Below are positions 52,451 to 61,144 of a DNA stretch of 64,000 nucleotides, piece after piece. Origin of the DNA: Thermoguttaceae bacterium (GTDB taxonomy: Bacteria; Planctomycetota; Planctomycetia; Pirellulales; Thermoguttaceae). A program made the translations under genes and the position numbers. Positions within the stretch are counted from its first letter, which is position 1. Every line of letters starts with the position of its first letter. The DNA is taken from NCBI GenBank assembly GCA_029975295.1, contig JARKPK010000051.1, positions 1 to 64,000 of the forward strand. Reading direction: 5' to 3'. The notes under the pieces are model-generated. The model was not told where the DNA came from, did not search any database, and saw only the letters and a program-made list of their open reading frames with translations.

Positions 52451-53519
52451 GGGACTTGCCTCCGGAAAACCGGCTGCGTGGGCGTTTGCCCTCCACAACT
52501 CAGACCAGCTCCATGCCCTAAACGCCTGGCGTCCGTAACCGGGCAGAGCAATCAACCTGTCGGTGGGGCGGTCTTACCCGTGGCCCAAGTCGTTGCAGAC
52601 TAGGGCTTCCGAGTCGTCCGATTGGCGCTGCGGCCCCTGGTAGGATTCGGCGCCTCTAGAAGCAGGCAAGGCCAATCACGCCAATAGACCGATTATAAAC
52701 GCCCGACAGGCGTAACGCAACCATCCGGCACGCGATTCGCATGCTACTTCAGCCGAACCGACGACCATCCGATCGTCTTGCAGCAAAAGTAATTACGCAC
52801 TAATCATTACGAAACAGACGATCTTTTGGTTCGATTCCGGGCATTGATGGCCTTGCTCTGCCGTGACAGAGCGCAAACCGCAGGTGTAAAACTGCTTGCG
52901 GTTACGAAAACCATCGGCAAAGCCCCAGTGTTTTTTCTGAAATCAATTTCAAAAAAGATCGAAAATAAATTGCACCGATGCTCTCCCGCCGGGACGACCA
53001 GGTTCAGGCCCGCGAAAGTACCTATTGCCCGTGACTCGCACTGTATGCTCGCCGCAACTACCACATCACTTGGCTTGCGGGTACGTCGTGCCAGCCATTG
53101 ATCGGGTTGCGCCATGGAGGGCCAACGACGAGACACCTCGCGGGCGTTGCCGTCGGCAACGGCCGTTAATTGCGATCGAGCCGGGTTGTTGTGGGCAACC
53201 AGGCGCCATTAGCGTTCAGCGGAAGGCGTCGTGGCCCGAGGCGGTCGTTCCCATCCCCTGGTATCAGTGGGGCAATGCAATTAGACTGGGAGCTTTATCA
53301 TTATTGGGGGCATTTCTTTTTGGGAAGCGTTTGGTGATTCTGGCAACGGGAAGCGCCGCCGGACCGTTGTGGCGAAGTGATGCGTGAGCACGTCGGGCGC
53401 TTGGGGGTGGCAGACTTTGTTCTCGGCCGTGCCGGAGCTTCGGGTTGCTTGCGGTCTTGCCGGAGCATCTTGCGGCCCGCGCCGCCGACGCTTTGTGCCG
53501 GCTGAATAGTGAGGGACGT
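52451..53519. other. 1.07-kb intergenic region of lower GC before hisI
   Basis: The longest gap in the window. From about 52680 to 53060 the composition drops to roughly half GC, with poly-A/T tracts unlike the surroundings. Inverted repeats: AACCGCA/TGCGGTT (52876-52882 with 52897-52903), GTAAT/ATTAC at ~52788-52809 and an AT-rich one at 52931-52956. Frames across it do not look like protein. Could hold a non-coding RNA, a regulatory region or a remnant of inserted DNA. Confidence 0.45.
52931..52956. repeat. AT-rich inverted repeat
   Basis: Six T, then GAAAT, a short centre, ATTTC, then six A: arms of 11 bp with a 2-nt bulge on the left side. Unusual for this GC-rich genome. As a hairpin it could end transcription in either direction, but it lacks a GC-rich stem. 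Confidence 0.55.
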
Positions 53520-53915
53520 ATGGCCGATTCCGCTGTGGTGGGTCCGAATTTCGATCGCGGGGGCGGTTTGCTCCCGGCGATCGCTCAAGATGCCGACACC
53601 GGCGAAGTACTGATGCTTGCCTGGATGAACCCGGAGAGCTATGCCGAAACATTGGCCACCGGCCGAGCTGTGTACTTCAGCCGCAGCCGGAACAAGCTTT
53701 GGCGCAAGGGCGAAGAGAGCGGGAACGTCCAGCAAGTCGAATCGGTTTTCATCGACTGCGATGCCGACACGATCTTGTTGAAGGTCCGACAGATCGGCGG
53801 CGCGGCATGCCACGAAGGGTTCAAAAGCTGCTTCTTCCGCCGCATAACACCTCAGGGCGTCGAGGTGGTTGGGCAACGGGTGTTCGACCCCGAGAAGGTG
53901 TACGGCAAGAAGTGA
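53520..53915 (+). CDS. hisI: Phosphoribosyl-AMP cyclohydrolase
   Basis: 131 residues, the single-domain form. Third step of histidine synthesis. Signatures: [81 protein letters not shown], including the DCDAD metal site and the catalytic Cys residues of CH-GF-SCF. ATG 53520 matches the family N terminus. hisG follows 237 nt downstream. Confidence 0.96.
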   Translation: MADSAVVGPNFDRGGGLLPAIAQDADTGEVLMLAWMNPESYAETLATGRAVYFSRSRNKLWRKGEESGNVQQVESVFIDCDADTILLKVRQIGGAACHEGFKSCFFRRITPQGVEVVGQRVFDPEKVYGKK

Positions 53916-54152
53916 CCGGCCCGCCCAAAGCCGTGTTGGCCGCGGCGGTTCGCTCGGCCGACCGACCGGCGGCGTTCCGCACGGTTTGTCGCGGTTGCGA
54001 ACGGATGACCGACACGAAGAGCGGATTCGACTCTCGACGGCGGATCGAGCGTTCTGTTGCGACAACGGGCGTCTTTCTTTCCGGTTTTAGCCGCGGTCGA
54101 TCGCTGCTTGAACAGGGAATAGGCGTTACACAAAGACTGGGAAAGAACGATC

Positions 54153-55037
54153 ATGGCAGGTACCGCTCAGGCGTTGAAATTGGGGATCCCCGCCGGCAGT
54201 TTGCAGGAAGCGACCGCGGAACTGTTCCGCCGCGCCGGTTATAAAATCACGTTCGCATCGCGCAGTTACTACCCGGCGATCGACGACGACGAGATCGACT
54301 GCATGTTGATCCGCGCGCAAGAAATGGCCCGTTACGTGCAAGACGGCGTGCTCGACGCCGGTCTGACGGGCTACGATTGGGTGGTGGAAACCGGCGCTGA
54401 TGTCCACGAGGTGGCCGAACTGGTCTTCTCGAAGGTCAGCCGCCGGCCGGTTCGCTGGGTGTTGTGCGTGCCGGAGGATTCGCCGGTGCGCAGCGTTGCC
54501 GACTTGCAGGGCAAGCGAATCGCCACGGAGGCCGTGGGCCTGACCGAGCGTTTCCTCCAGCGGCACGGCGTGACCGCCAAAGTGGAGTTCAGTTGGGGCG
54601 CCACCGAGGTGAAGCCACCAAAGTTGGCCGACGCGATCGTCGAAGTGACCGAAACGGGCAGCTCGCTGCGGGCGAACAACCTGCGCATCGTGGCCGAGGT
54701 TCTGCAAAGCACCACGCGCCTAATCGCCAACAAGCAGGCGTGGACGGACCCGTGGAAACGGCAGAAGATCGAAGACATTTCGCTGATGCTTCGCGCGGCG
54801 ATGGCTGCCGAAGGAAAAGTCGGGCTGATGATGAACGTGCCGTGCGAGCGGCTCAAACAGGTGCTCAGCCTGCTGCCTGCATTGCAGCAGCCGACCATTT
54901 CGAACTTGTCCGATGAAAGCTGGGTGGCGGTCAACACCGTGCTCGACGAATCGGTTGTGCGCCACATCATCCCGCGGTTGAAGGCGGCCGGAGCGAGAGG
55001 GATCGTCGAATACCCGTTGAGCAAAGTGATCGAGTGA
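54153..55037 (+). CDS. hisG: ATP phosphoribosyltransferase (long form)
   Basis: 294 residues; catalyses the first step of histidine synthesis. [24 protein letters not shown] opens the fold; [26 protein letters not shown] and [14 protein letters not shown] are substrate blocks; [20 protein letters not shown] is the PRPP loop. The C-terminal ACT-like domain (~215-294) makes it the long form, which needs no HisZ and is feedback-inhibited by histidine. GGGAAAG ribosome site. Likely transcribed with hisI or from its own promoter. Confidence 0.96.
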   Translation: MAGTAQALKLGIPAGSLQEATAELFRRAGYKITFASRSYYPAIDDDEIDCMLIRAQEMARYVQDGVLDAGLTGYDWVVETGADVHEVAELVFSKVSRRPVRWVLCVPEDSPVRSVADLQGKRIATEAVGLTERFLQRHGVTAKVEFSWGATEVKPPKLADAIVEVTETGSSLRANNLRIVAEVLQSTTRLIANKQAWTDPWKRQKIEDISLMLRAAMAAEGKVGLMMNVPCERLKQVLSLLPALQQPTISNLSDESWVAVNTVLDESVVRHIIPRLKAAGARGIVEYPLSKVIE

Positions 55038-55094
55038 GCCGTGCGGGGCTCCAACGGGAACGCCATCGGGTGCGAGCGCCGTATGCCGATGCTT

Positions 55095-55140
55095 GGAACA
55101 ACAAAGCGATGATGCTCGGAACAACAAAGCGATGATGCTC
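55095..55140. repeat. Exact tandem duplication of a 23-bp unit
   Basis: Two identical 23-nt copies (55095-55117 and 55118-55140) beginning GGAACAACAAAGC, in the hisG-RidA gap. A recent slippage event. Confidence 0.85.
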
Positions 55141-55187
55141 GGCGGCCTGCGGACGTGTGGCGGCGGGCGGGGATTTCGAGGTCGCAG

Positions 55188-55217
55188 TGCGGTTGACTTG
55201 CGGTTGACTTGCGGTTG
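55188..55217. repeat. 11-bp tandem repeat, 2.7 copies
   Basis: TGCGGTTGACT repeats from 55188 and 55199, with a partial third copy. Each copy contains TTGACT, so a promoter -35 element could be repeated here; no matching -10 is evident. Confidence 0.7.
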
Positions 55218-55273
55218 TGTTTTGCTTTTTTGAGGGACGATCGACGTGAAACCGGCATGAGGAGGAGTCTTCC

Positions 55274-55753
55274 ATGTCGCACGAAGCCCGGCTGCTGGCC
55301 CTGCTGCAACAACATTCGTGGGAGTTGCCGCCTCCGGCCGAACCGAAAGGAACGTATCGGCCCGTCGTGCAGACGGGTCAGTTGCTTTTCACCGCAGGCC
55401 ACCTGCCGATCGGCAGCGATGGGCGCGTGGCCGGCGGACGGGCGGGCGAGGATATCGACGCCCAAGCGGCCCATGGAGTCGCCCGCCAAGTCGGGCTGGC
55501 GATCCTCAGCACGGTTCGGGCGCACCTGGGCTCGCTCGACCGCGTGGCGCGGGTGGTCAAGGTGTTCGGCGTGATCAACTGCACGGCCGACTTCACGCAA
55601 CAGCCGGCCGTGCTCAACGGGTGCAGCGAGTTGTTCGCGGCCGTGTTCGGCCCCGAGGCGGGCGTGGGCGTGCGCAGCGCGATCGGCGCGCCGAGCCTGC
55701 CGCTGGGGGCTGCCGTGGAAATCGAGGCGGTTTTCGAACTGGCCGATTGTTGA
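55274..55753 (+). CDS. RidA/YjgF-like protein (YjgH-type)
   Basis: 159 residues, Rid superfamily. TYRPVVQTGQLLFTAGHLPIGSDGRV, the helix QVGLAILSTVRAHLGSLDRVARVVKVFGVINCT and SAIGAPSLPLGAAVEIEAVFEL match the larger YjgH/YjgF-like branch. RidA proper hydrolyses reactive enamines and has an Arg in the last third (RSAIGAPSLP here has it). Other Rid branches have unknown substrates. Stands alone. Confidence 0.87.
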   Translation: MSHEARLLALLQQHSWELPPPAEPKGTYRPVVQTGQLLFTAGHLPIGSDGRVAGGRAGEDIDAQAAHGVARQVGLAILSTVRAHLGSLDRVARVVKVFGVINCTADFTQQPAVLNGCSELFAAVFGPEAGVGVRSAIGAPSLPLGAAVEIEAVFELADC

Positions 55754-55899
55754 TCGCCCGATCCGTGATCTCGAGCGCGGCTTGCGATTGCCCGGCGGGA
55801 TTCGGCCTCTTGTTGGTCGGCCTCGGACCATTGCTTCTCCAAGAAGCTTCGCTCAGATTCCCCGATCTTTTCCCAAATGCAATCGCCGGCGGCCGTCGC

Positions 55900-56388
55900 C
55901 TACTGCTGACGAGTGCGCACGCGGGGCACTTCGGCGATCGGTGAGAGATGCTCTTGCACGATGCGCCAGGCTCGGCCGTCCCATTTGAAGACGATGGTGC
56001 CGCGGAAATCGAAGGCCAGCGGCATTGCGGGCTCTTTGGCCTGCCCCTCGCCCTTGAAACGGAAGACCGTCCAGGCCAAGTCGCCGTGCCGATCGATCTC
56101 GAGTTCTTCGAGTTCGACTTTCTCCCACACCATTTGCGTCAGCGCGTTGTGGTAGTAGAGCCGGATGGCGGCTGCGCCGCGGTGCATTACGCCGCGCGAC
56201 TCGATCAACACGGTCGTTCGGCTGTCGTCGTAGAACGCCATCATGCGATCGACATTGCCGGTTCGCCAAGTGTCCGCCCAAGAAGCCAGCACTTTTCTCA
56301 CGTCGGGCGGCTCGGCGGCAGGGGCTGCCGCCAGTGAAACCGTCGCCACCGAACCCCAACACAACAGCACCGCGGCCATCCGTCTCAT
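55900..56388 (-). CDS. Secreted NTF2-like (SnoaL/DUF4440-type) protein
   Basis: 162 residues with a signal peptide (LLCWGSVATVSLAAA). DVRKVLASWADTWRTGNVDRMMAFYDDSRTTVLIESRGVMHRGAAAIRLYYHNAL and WTVFRFKGEGQ...GTIVFKWDGRAWRIVQEHLSP are typical of the cone-shaped NTF2-like fold. Family members bind small ligands or act as isomerases; no function can be assigned. GGAGG ribosome site. Confidence 0.75.
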   Translation of the reverse strand: MRRMAAVLLCWGSVATVSLAAAPAAEPPDVRKVLASWADTWRTGNVDRMMAFYDDSRTTVLIESRGVMHRGAAAIRLYYHNALTQMVWEKVELEELEIDRHGDLAWTVFRFKGEGQAKEPAMPLAFDFRGTIVFKWDGRAWRIVQEHLSPIAEVPRVRTRQQ

Positions 56389-56921
56389 CTTTGCATCCTC
56401 CGTTGATTCCGGCGGGCAACGCCTTCGTCGCCCCGCCGCATCGTTACTACGGTCCGACCCGTCAAGATGTTCCCATTCTGCACCACCGAGCCGGGTTTGG
56501 GTAGTTACGGCAAAGTCTGCCGATTGCCAAAAGCGGATTGGCGCGGTAGGCTTTACTGATCCTCGGAGACCAACAGCAGCGGCCGCTGCACGTTCGTTGG
56601 ATCAGCCGGCGATCGCCGGCTCGGGTTTCGGTTCTCCGAGGGGCAAGATTTGACTTTGACGAACGTAGTTCCGCGGCGATGTGCACTGCGTGTCGGTCGC
56701 GCGATCCGTACGGCGGCGAAGGGTTTTCAAGGAGGTTGTTCGTCTTGCCTTTCCGTCGGTCGTCTTCAGGGCCGAGCATTGTTTCTCTGCTTCTCTCGCC
56801 GCCCTTGCGGCTTTACTCCTTCAGGTTTGAGCCGGGCGCGGACCGAAACGTCGGAGAAACGCTGCGTCGCCTCGTTGTGCGATCGTTCGGTCAGGTCCAG
56901 TCAAGAGGAGGCTTGTCAACG
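56389..56921. other. Intergenic region, nothing recognised
   Basis: 533 nt between divergent genes. The frame leading into the next gene is rich in Arg/Ser/Leu and lacks a ribosome site. Confidence 0.5.
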
Positions 56922-57203
56922 ATGGTGAAGTATCTTGTGTGGGGGGCGGCTGTTTCGGCCGTGTTGCTGGCGGCGTCAACGGCGTCGGCCGCCTGGGTCG
57001 TTCCGGGCCCGGTGGTTGTTCACTCGTACTACCCGGTCGGTCCGGTCTATGCCTATCCGGCGCCGGTGCCGGTGGTGGTGGGCTATCCGCCCGCCGTGCC
57101 CGTGGTGCGCGGCCCGGTGTACGGTCCCGCGCCGGTTTATGTGGCGCCGGGGCCGGGCGTGTGGGTGGGCCCGCGAGGCCGGGTGCGCGCCGTGGTTTGG
57201 TAA
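56922..57203 (+). CDS. Small secreted Pro/Val/Tyr-rich protein
   Basis: 93 residues. Signal peptide VKYLVWGAAVSAVLLAASTASA. The mature part is a low-complexity string of PVVV, YPV, PVYGPAPVY repeats ending PRGRVRAVVW. Such short extended proteins occur in planctomycete envelopes. GAGGAGG ribosome site and the typical signal peptide support a real gene despite the low complexity. Confidence 0.7.
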   Translation: MVKYLVWGAAVSAVLLAASTASAAWVVPGPVVVHSYYPVGPVYAYPAPVPVVVGYPPAVPVVRGPVYGPAPVYVAPGPGVWVGPRGRVRAVVW

Positions 57204-57248
57204 GCGCCTTGCCGCGGTTTGCGATCGTTTTCCTCGCCTCATGAATAA

Positions 57249-57305
57249 CGAAGTCGGCAGGAGACGGCCCGGTTCGGGCTGCCTCGCTGCCGACTTCGCA
57301 TTTTG
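57249..57305 (+). terminator. Long stem-loop terminator between convergent genes
   Basis: CGAAGTCGGCAG (57249-57260) pairs fully with CTGCCGACTTCG (57287-57298). Inside it GAG/CTC and GCCCG/CGGGC continue the stem around a GTT loop. CATTTT follows. It lies 45 nt after the small secreted gene and 48 nt after the end of the minus-strand gene, so it may serve both. Confidence 0.75.
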
Positions 57306-57352
57306 GGCATTCTTGCGATCGTCGATCGCTGCTTCACACGGCAGACGACGCG

Positions 57353-59044
57353 TTACCGGCGGCTCTGCGCCTCTTGCGCCATTTTGCCGATCAGCCGCAA
57401 CACGCCCGATTCGATCTCGACCCGCCAGCGCACCCCGTCGGCGATGGCTGCCGCGGTGAGCGTGATGTGGTCGTTGTCTTTTTGGTCGGCCAGCACGCGG
57501 GCGACCGCGGCCGCCTGCGGGCGATCTTTCTGTTCGCCGTACTCGGCGATCAACTCGGCCAACGGTTTCAGCGACAAGGTGATCTGCATCGGGTTGACCG
57601 CTTGAGCGGCTTCGCCCGACTTCTCAATCGCTTGCTTGAGGGTTTGTTTGGCGTTGGCGCCCACGGCCAAGACGAGCGATTCTTTTCCCACGCCGACAAC
57701 GATGTTGATCTTCTCGCCGAACAGGCGGATCATGTTTTCGGCGTCTCGGCCCGTCTCTTCAATCGGCAGCGCGACCGAGTGCAGCGTCATTTCGCGCCAC
57801 GCCTCCTTCTCGTACGACGCCCATTCCAACGCGCCGGGCTGCAAGCGATCGACCGCGCTGGAGATCGTGCGCAAAACTTTGTCGAGCCGGCCGGCTTCGG
57901 ACAGGCGGCCGGCGACGACCATCACCGAGGCGTCGGACTTGAGCGAAACCGACATGGCGCCGTCCACTTGCCGCGATTTCACCGATTCGATCACCACGGA
58001 GCTGATCTCTTCGATGAGCGACTTGAGGACTTCTTTCTCCTCGTCGCCTCGGTTCGACTTCTCCAGGTCTTCCAGCACCTGCGTCCGCGCTTTGGTCAGC
58101 ACGCTGTCGAGCACCGTGGCCTTGAATTCGGGGATCCGGCCGCCCCAGTGGCCGCTGAGAACGGCTTCGGGCAGGATGAAACCGGCGAACCCGGTCTTCA
58201 GGTTTTCCAACGCGGCTACGGTTTCGCGGGCCAAATCGCTGCCCGGGCGGGCAGTGAGGCTCACATCGAGCATGGCCCGTTCCTTGGTCCCATCGAGCGT
58301 CCAGCCGACGGTCAACGCATCCACGTCGTTGACTACGGCCCGAGCCACCTTGGCGATCGATTCGAAGATCTCCGTGCGAATCTGATGCTCGATGTCGGTC
58401 TCGTGTCCGCGGCGGCGCAGCTCGCGCTCGACCCCGCGGCGGATCGCTTCTTCGGCGCGCTGGCGCCATTGCGGCGGCATGTGCGCGGCAAATACCCGCA
58501 CGGCGGCGTCGTACTCCTTCGTCAGATCACCCAACCAGCGGCTGGGGTCGCCCGATACGTCTTTGAACGACTCGGGCGCGTCGGAAAGCAGCAGCCATTG
58601 TTCGTGTTGCTTGACGAACACGGCGCGCGGGCCGCGGCCGAACTTCTTGACGCCGTCGCCAACGTCTTCGCCTTCGCCAATCAGCGGCGAAAGCACTTCG
58701 GCGAGCTTGGCGGCGTCGCTGACCGGGATGAAGCCGAATCCGCTGGGACGGCCCGCCTCCTCGGCAAAGAGCACCACTCCCCAGGGGCGGAACTTGTCGA
58801 TCCCCGCCAGCCCTTGCCCGCGCGTGAACAACTTCAGGATGGCCTCCAAATTGACATCAAGCCCCGGGTTGTCTGAAATCTGCCCTACGTAGGCGATGTC
58901 CGACCGGATGCGGTCGTAGCCGGCCAGGCCCATCACGGCCAGCGGCTTCTTCTCGGAGGCCGCAGCGGGAACGGCCCAGCAACACGACAGAACGGCCCCG
59001 GCCAACAGGGCTGCGCCGACCAGCGGCATGACGATACGCTTCAT
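57353..59044 (-). CDS. Secreted DUF3352-like protein
   Basis: 563 residues. Signal peptide ends AVPAAAS. The body has long-range repeats of a beta-alpha module: RPWGVVLFAEEAGRPSGFGFIPVSDAAKLAEVLSPLIGEGEDVGDGVKKFGRGPRAVFVKQHEQWLLLSDAPESF, and later an equivalent ending in ESLVLAVGANAKQTLKQAIEKS. This layout matches planctomycete secreted proteins with DUF3352-type domains. Cellular role unknown. GGAGGG ribosome site before ATG. Confidence 0.65.
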   Translation of the reverse strand: MKRIVMPLVGAALLAGAVLSCCWAVPAAASEKKPLAVMGLAGYDRIRSDIAYVGQISDNPGLDVNLEAILKLFTRGQGLAGIDKFRPWGVVLFAEEAGRPSGFGFIPVSDAAKLAEVLSPLIGEGEDVGDGVKKFGRGPRAVFVKQHEQWLLLSDAPESFKDVSGDPSRWLGDLTKEYDAAVRVFAAHMPPQWRQRAEEAIRRGVERELRRRGHETDIEHQIRTEIFESIAKVARAVVNDVDALTVGWTLDGTKERAMLDVSLTARPGSDLARETVAALENLKTGFAGFILPEAVLSGHWGGRIPEFKATVLDSVLTKARTQVLEDLEKSNRGDEEKEVLKSLIEEISSVVIESVKSRQVDGAMSVSLKSDASVMVVAGRLSEAGRLDKVLRTISSAVDRLQPGALEWASYEKEAWREMTLHSVALPIEETGRDAENMIRLFGEKINIVVGVGKESLVLAVGANAKQTLKQAIEKSGEAAQAVNPMQITLSLKPLAELIAEYGEQKDRPQAAAVARVLADQKDNDHITLTAAAIADGVRWRVEIESGVLRLIGKMAQEAQSRR

Positions 59045-59461
59045 CGAAGAACCCTCCAAAATGACGGACCAACCGAACCCTAACGACCCAACCAATCAAT
59101 GCCCTCGCAGCCGAGCCGAGCACGCCGGCGCAGGCCGACGCGATTGCCGACTTCAGCAGGCTCCGCAGAGTCGCGACCTTTGCCAAGCAGCGAGGCGCGC
59201 CCCGATGGCGCGGCTTGTCGAAGGGTAATTCGCCGCGCCTGGGGCAATCTTGGCGAGAAAATCTCGAAAAGGCGAAACCGGTTGCCCCGGTTGATCTTAC
59301 GAGAAGGGCTGCCGACTTCAGTGGGCGTCCTTGCCGCGTGGGGAAAGCAGCAGCGGGCAGGCATTAGGCGAGAAAATGGATTCCGGCCGGCGCAATCGTC
59401 CCCGGCGGAAGGCCTCGGCCGCCCGGGCGTTTTCGATGTGCCGGAGCAGGGGACAGACGGT
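59045..59461. other. Intergenic region, nothing recognised
   Basis: 417 nt between infA and the gene at 57353, both on the minus strand. Confidence 0.5.
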
Positions 59462-59683
59462 CTACCGTTCGCGGTAGGTGATTCGCCCCTTGGTCAGATC
59501 GTAGGGCGAGAGCTCCACGCGGACCTTGTCGCCGGGGACGATGCGAATAAAGTTTTTCCGCATCCGCCCGGCCACGTGGGCAATGACCGTGTGCCCGCTG
59601 TCCAACTGAACCCGAAAACGAGTGTTGGCCAACGCTTCGGTTACCGTGCCATCAACCTCAATTGCTTCGTCGTTCTTCGGCAT
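59462..59683 (-). CDS. infA: Translation initiation factor IF-1
   Basis: 73 residues, the normal size: [66 protein letters not shown]. An OB-fold protein that binds the ribosomal A site during initiation. It is not in a ribosomal protein operon here, and no companion translation gene lies beside it. The ATG at 59683 matches the family; longer starts have no support. Confidence 0.98.
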   Translation of the reverse strand: MPKNDEAIEVDGTVTEALANTRFRVQLDSGHTVIAHVAGRMRKNFIRIVPGDKVRVELSPYDLTKGRITYRER

Positions 59684-60129
59684 ACACCAACCAGGCTGTT
59701 TGGGCCGGCCCGTGGACTCAAGTCGATAGCGCGACCCCCGGCGCGCAACGGCCGACCGCTCGTACGTAACTGTCGCTCTCGTCGGCACGACAGCAGAGGT
59801 TGCCGGGCGGGGATGGATAGACGACCGACGGAGCCCCCTCGAACACCGTGCTCCATCATATTCGATCGGAGCGGCTGCGTAAAGTAACTCCTGACCGTCT
59901 GACCATCGCTAGCCGACCATCACCCTCGGGCAAACGGGGCAGGGGGCCCGAAAACGCCTCGTCAGCGGCGATTCCCGGGAGCGGCTCCGCGGCGCCCGAT
60001 CGCTGCGCGCAGGGTGCAATCGTTGATTGACCCGGGTTATTCGTGCGGCGTAGAATGGGGGGCGGAAGGCGTGCCGCGAGGGCGCTGAGGGCAAGGTTGC
60101 GTTCGGCGGTTGCCCGAGGAGAGAAAGCG
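59684..60129. other. Intergenic region, nothing recognised
   Basis: 446 nt between divergent genes; no RNA or clear promoter recognised. Confidence 0.5.
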
Positions 60130-61128
60130 ATGTCGATGCCTTTGGTTCGACATGCCGCGTTGGCGGCGGTCGCGGCTTGGCTTGCGCCGACGGCTGCGTC
60201 GTTGCACGCGCAGCAGGTGACCGTCGGCGCACCGACGCACACGATCAGCAACAGCTTCTTCGAGGGGATCGGCACGAGCTGGGGGATTCGCGGCAACGGG
60301 TTCTTCTTCCAGTTCGGCGGCCCGCAGATTCCGCTGCCCCCGGCCGGACGGCCGGACATGGCCGCCGGGTTGACCGGAGGGTTGGCCTGGATCGGCCCTT
60401 CGGCCACCGCCCATTTGAACTTCCAGGCGATGCAAGGCGCGCGGAGCAGCATGATCTCGCAAACGCCGTCGGTCACTTTGCCCAACGGCGGGACGGCCTA
60501 CATTAGCGACGCCTCGATGTCGCCGTTCGTCATCAGCGTGATTCCGGTTGTTGGTGGTTTTGCACCTATGGGCTTCATGGGGCCCGAGCCGATCGCCCCG
60601 CTGCCGATGAATCCGTGGGCGTCGGTGGCTTCGGCGGCCGACGCCGAGCGGCTGGCAACTTGGCAGCGGATCGCCGCCGAGCATGCCGCGCGCGAGCGGC
60701 GCGGCGAATTGCCCGATCCACCCTCGGCCGAAGTGAACGCTCGAGCGGCCATCGGCACGGCGTTGCCCGAACGATTGCGGGCGGGCGGTTCGTCGGCAGC
60801 GGCCCAAACGTCGCCGAGCAATCGCGGGGCGCAAGCGGCGGAAAGCGGCGTCGGGCCGAGTCTGCCCGGCAGCGGCGACGGCTCGATCAGTTCGGCCGAG
60901 CTCGCCGTGCCCTCGGTGGCCGAGGCCGCGCGGATGCGCGACGTCGAGCGGCAGGCCCGCGCTCAAGAATGGTCGGCAACCTTTCGGCGGGCCGAACAAG
61001 CGCAGGCCGAAGGCAAGCTCGGCGCCGCCCGGGTCTATTATCAGATGGTTGTCGCCCGGGCCGAAGGTTCATTGAAGCAATTGGCCGAGCAGCGGCTTGC
61101 CGAATTGTCGAAACCGAGCGCGCAGTAG
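60130..61128 (+). CDS. Secreted protein of unknown function
   Basis: 332 residues. Signal peptide ASLHA (AAWLAPTAASLHAQ). The N-terminal third has Gly/Phe-rich sequence (NSFFEGIGTSWGIRGNGFFFQFGGPQIPLPPAGRPDM), the C-terminal third is helical and Ala/Arg/Glu-rich (AARMRDVERQARAQEWSATFRRAEQAQAEGKLGAARVYYQMVVARA), resembling one tetratricopeptide repeat. GAGGAG precedes the ATG. I recognise no characterised family. Confidence 0.6.
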   Translation: MSMPLVRHAALAAVAAWLAPTAASLHAQQVTVGAPTHTISNSFFEGIGTSWGIRGNGFFFQFGGPQIPLPPAGRPDMAAGLTGGLAWIGPSATAHLNFQAMQGARSSMISQTPSVTLPNGGTAYISDASMSPFVISVIPVVGGFAPMGFMGPEPIAPLPMNPWASVASAADAERLATWQRIAAEHAARERRGELPDPPSAEVNARAAIGTALPERLRAGGSSAAAQTSPSNRGAQAAESGVGPSLPGSGDGSISSAELAVPSVAEAARMRDVERQARAQEWSATFRRAEQAQAEGKLGAARVYYQMVVARAEGSLKQLAEQRLAELSKPSAQ

Positions 61129-61144
61129 CGGGCAGCGCGGCCGA

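Noticed and set aside
52825-52860. GGTTCGATTCC resembles the T loop of a tRNA.
   Set aside because: The bases on either side do not form a T stem, and no acceptor, D or anticodon arms fit upstream.
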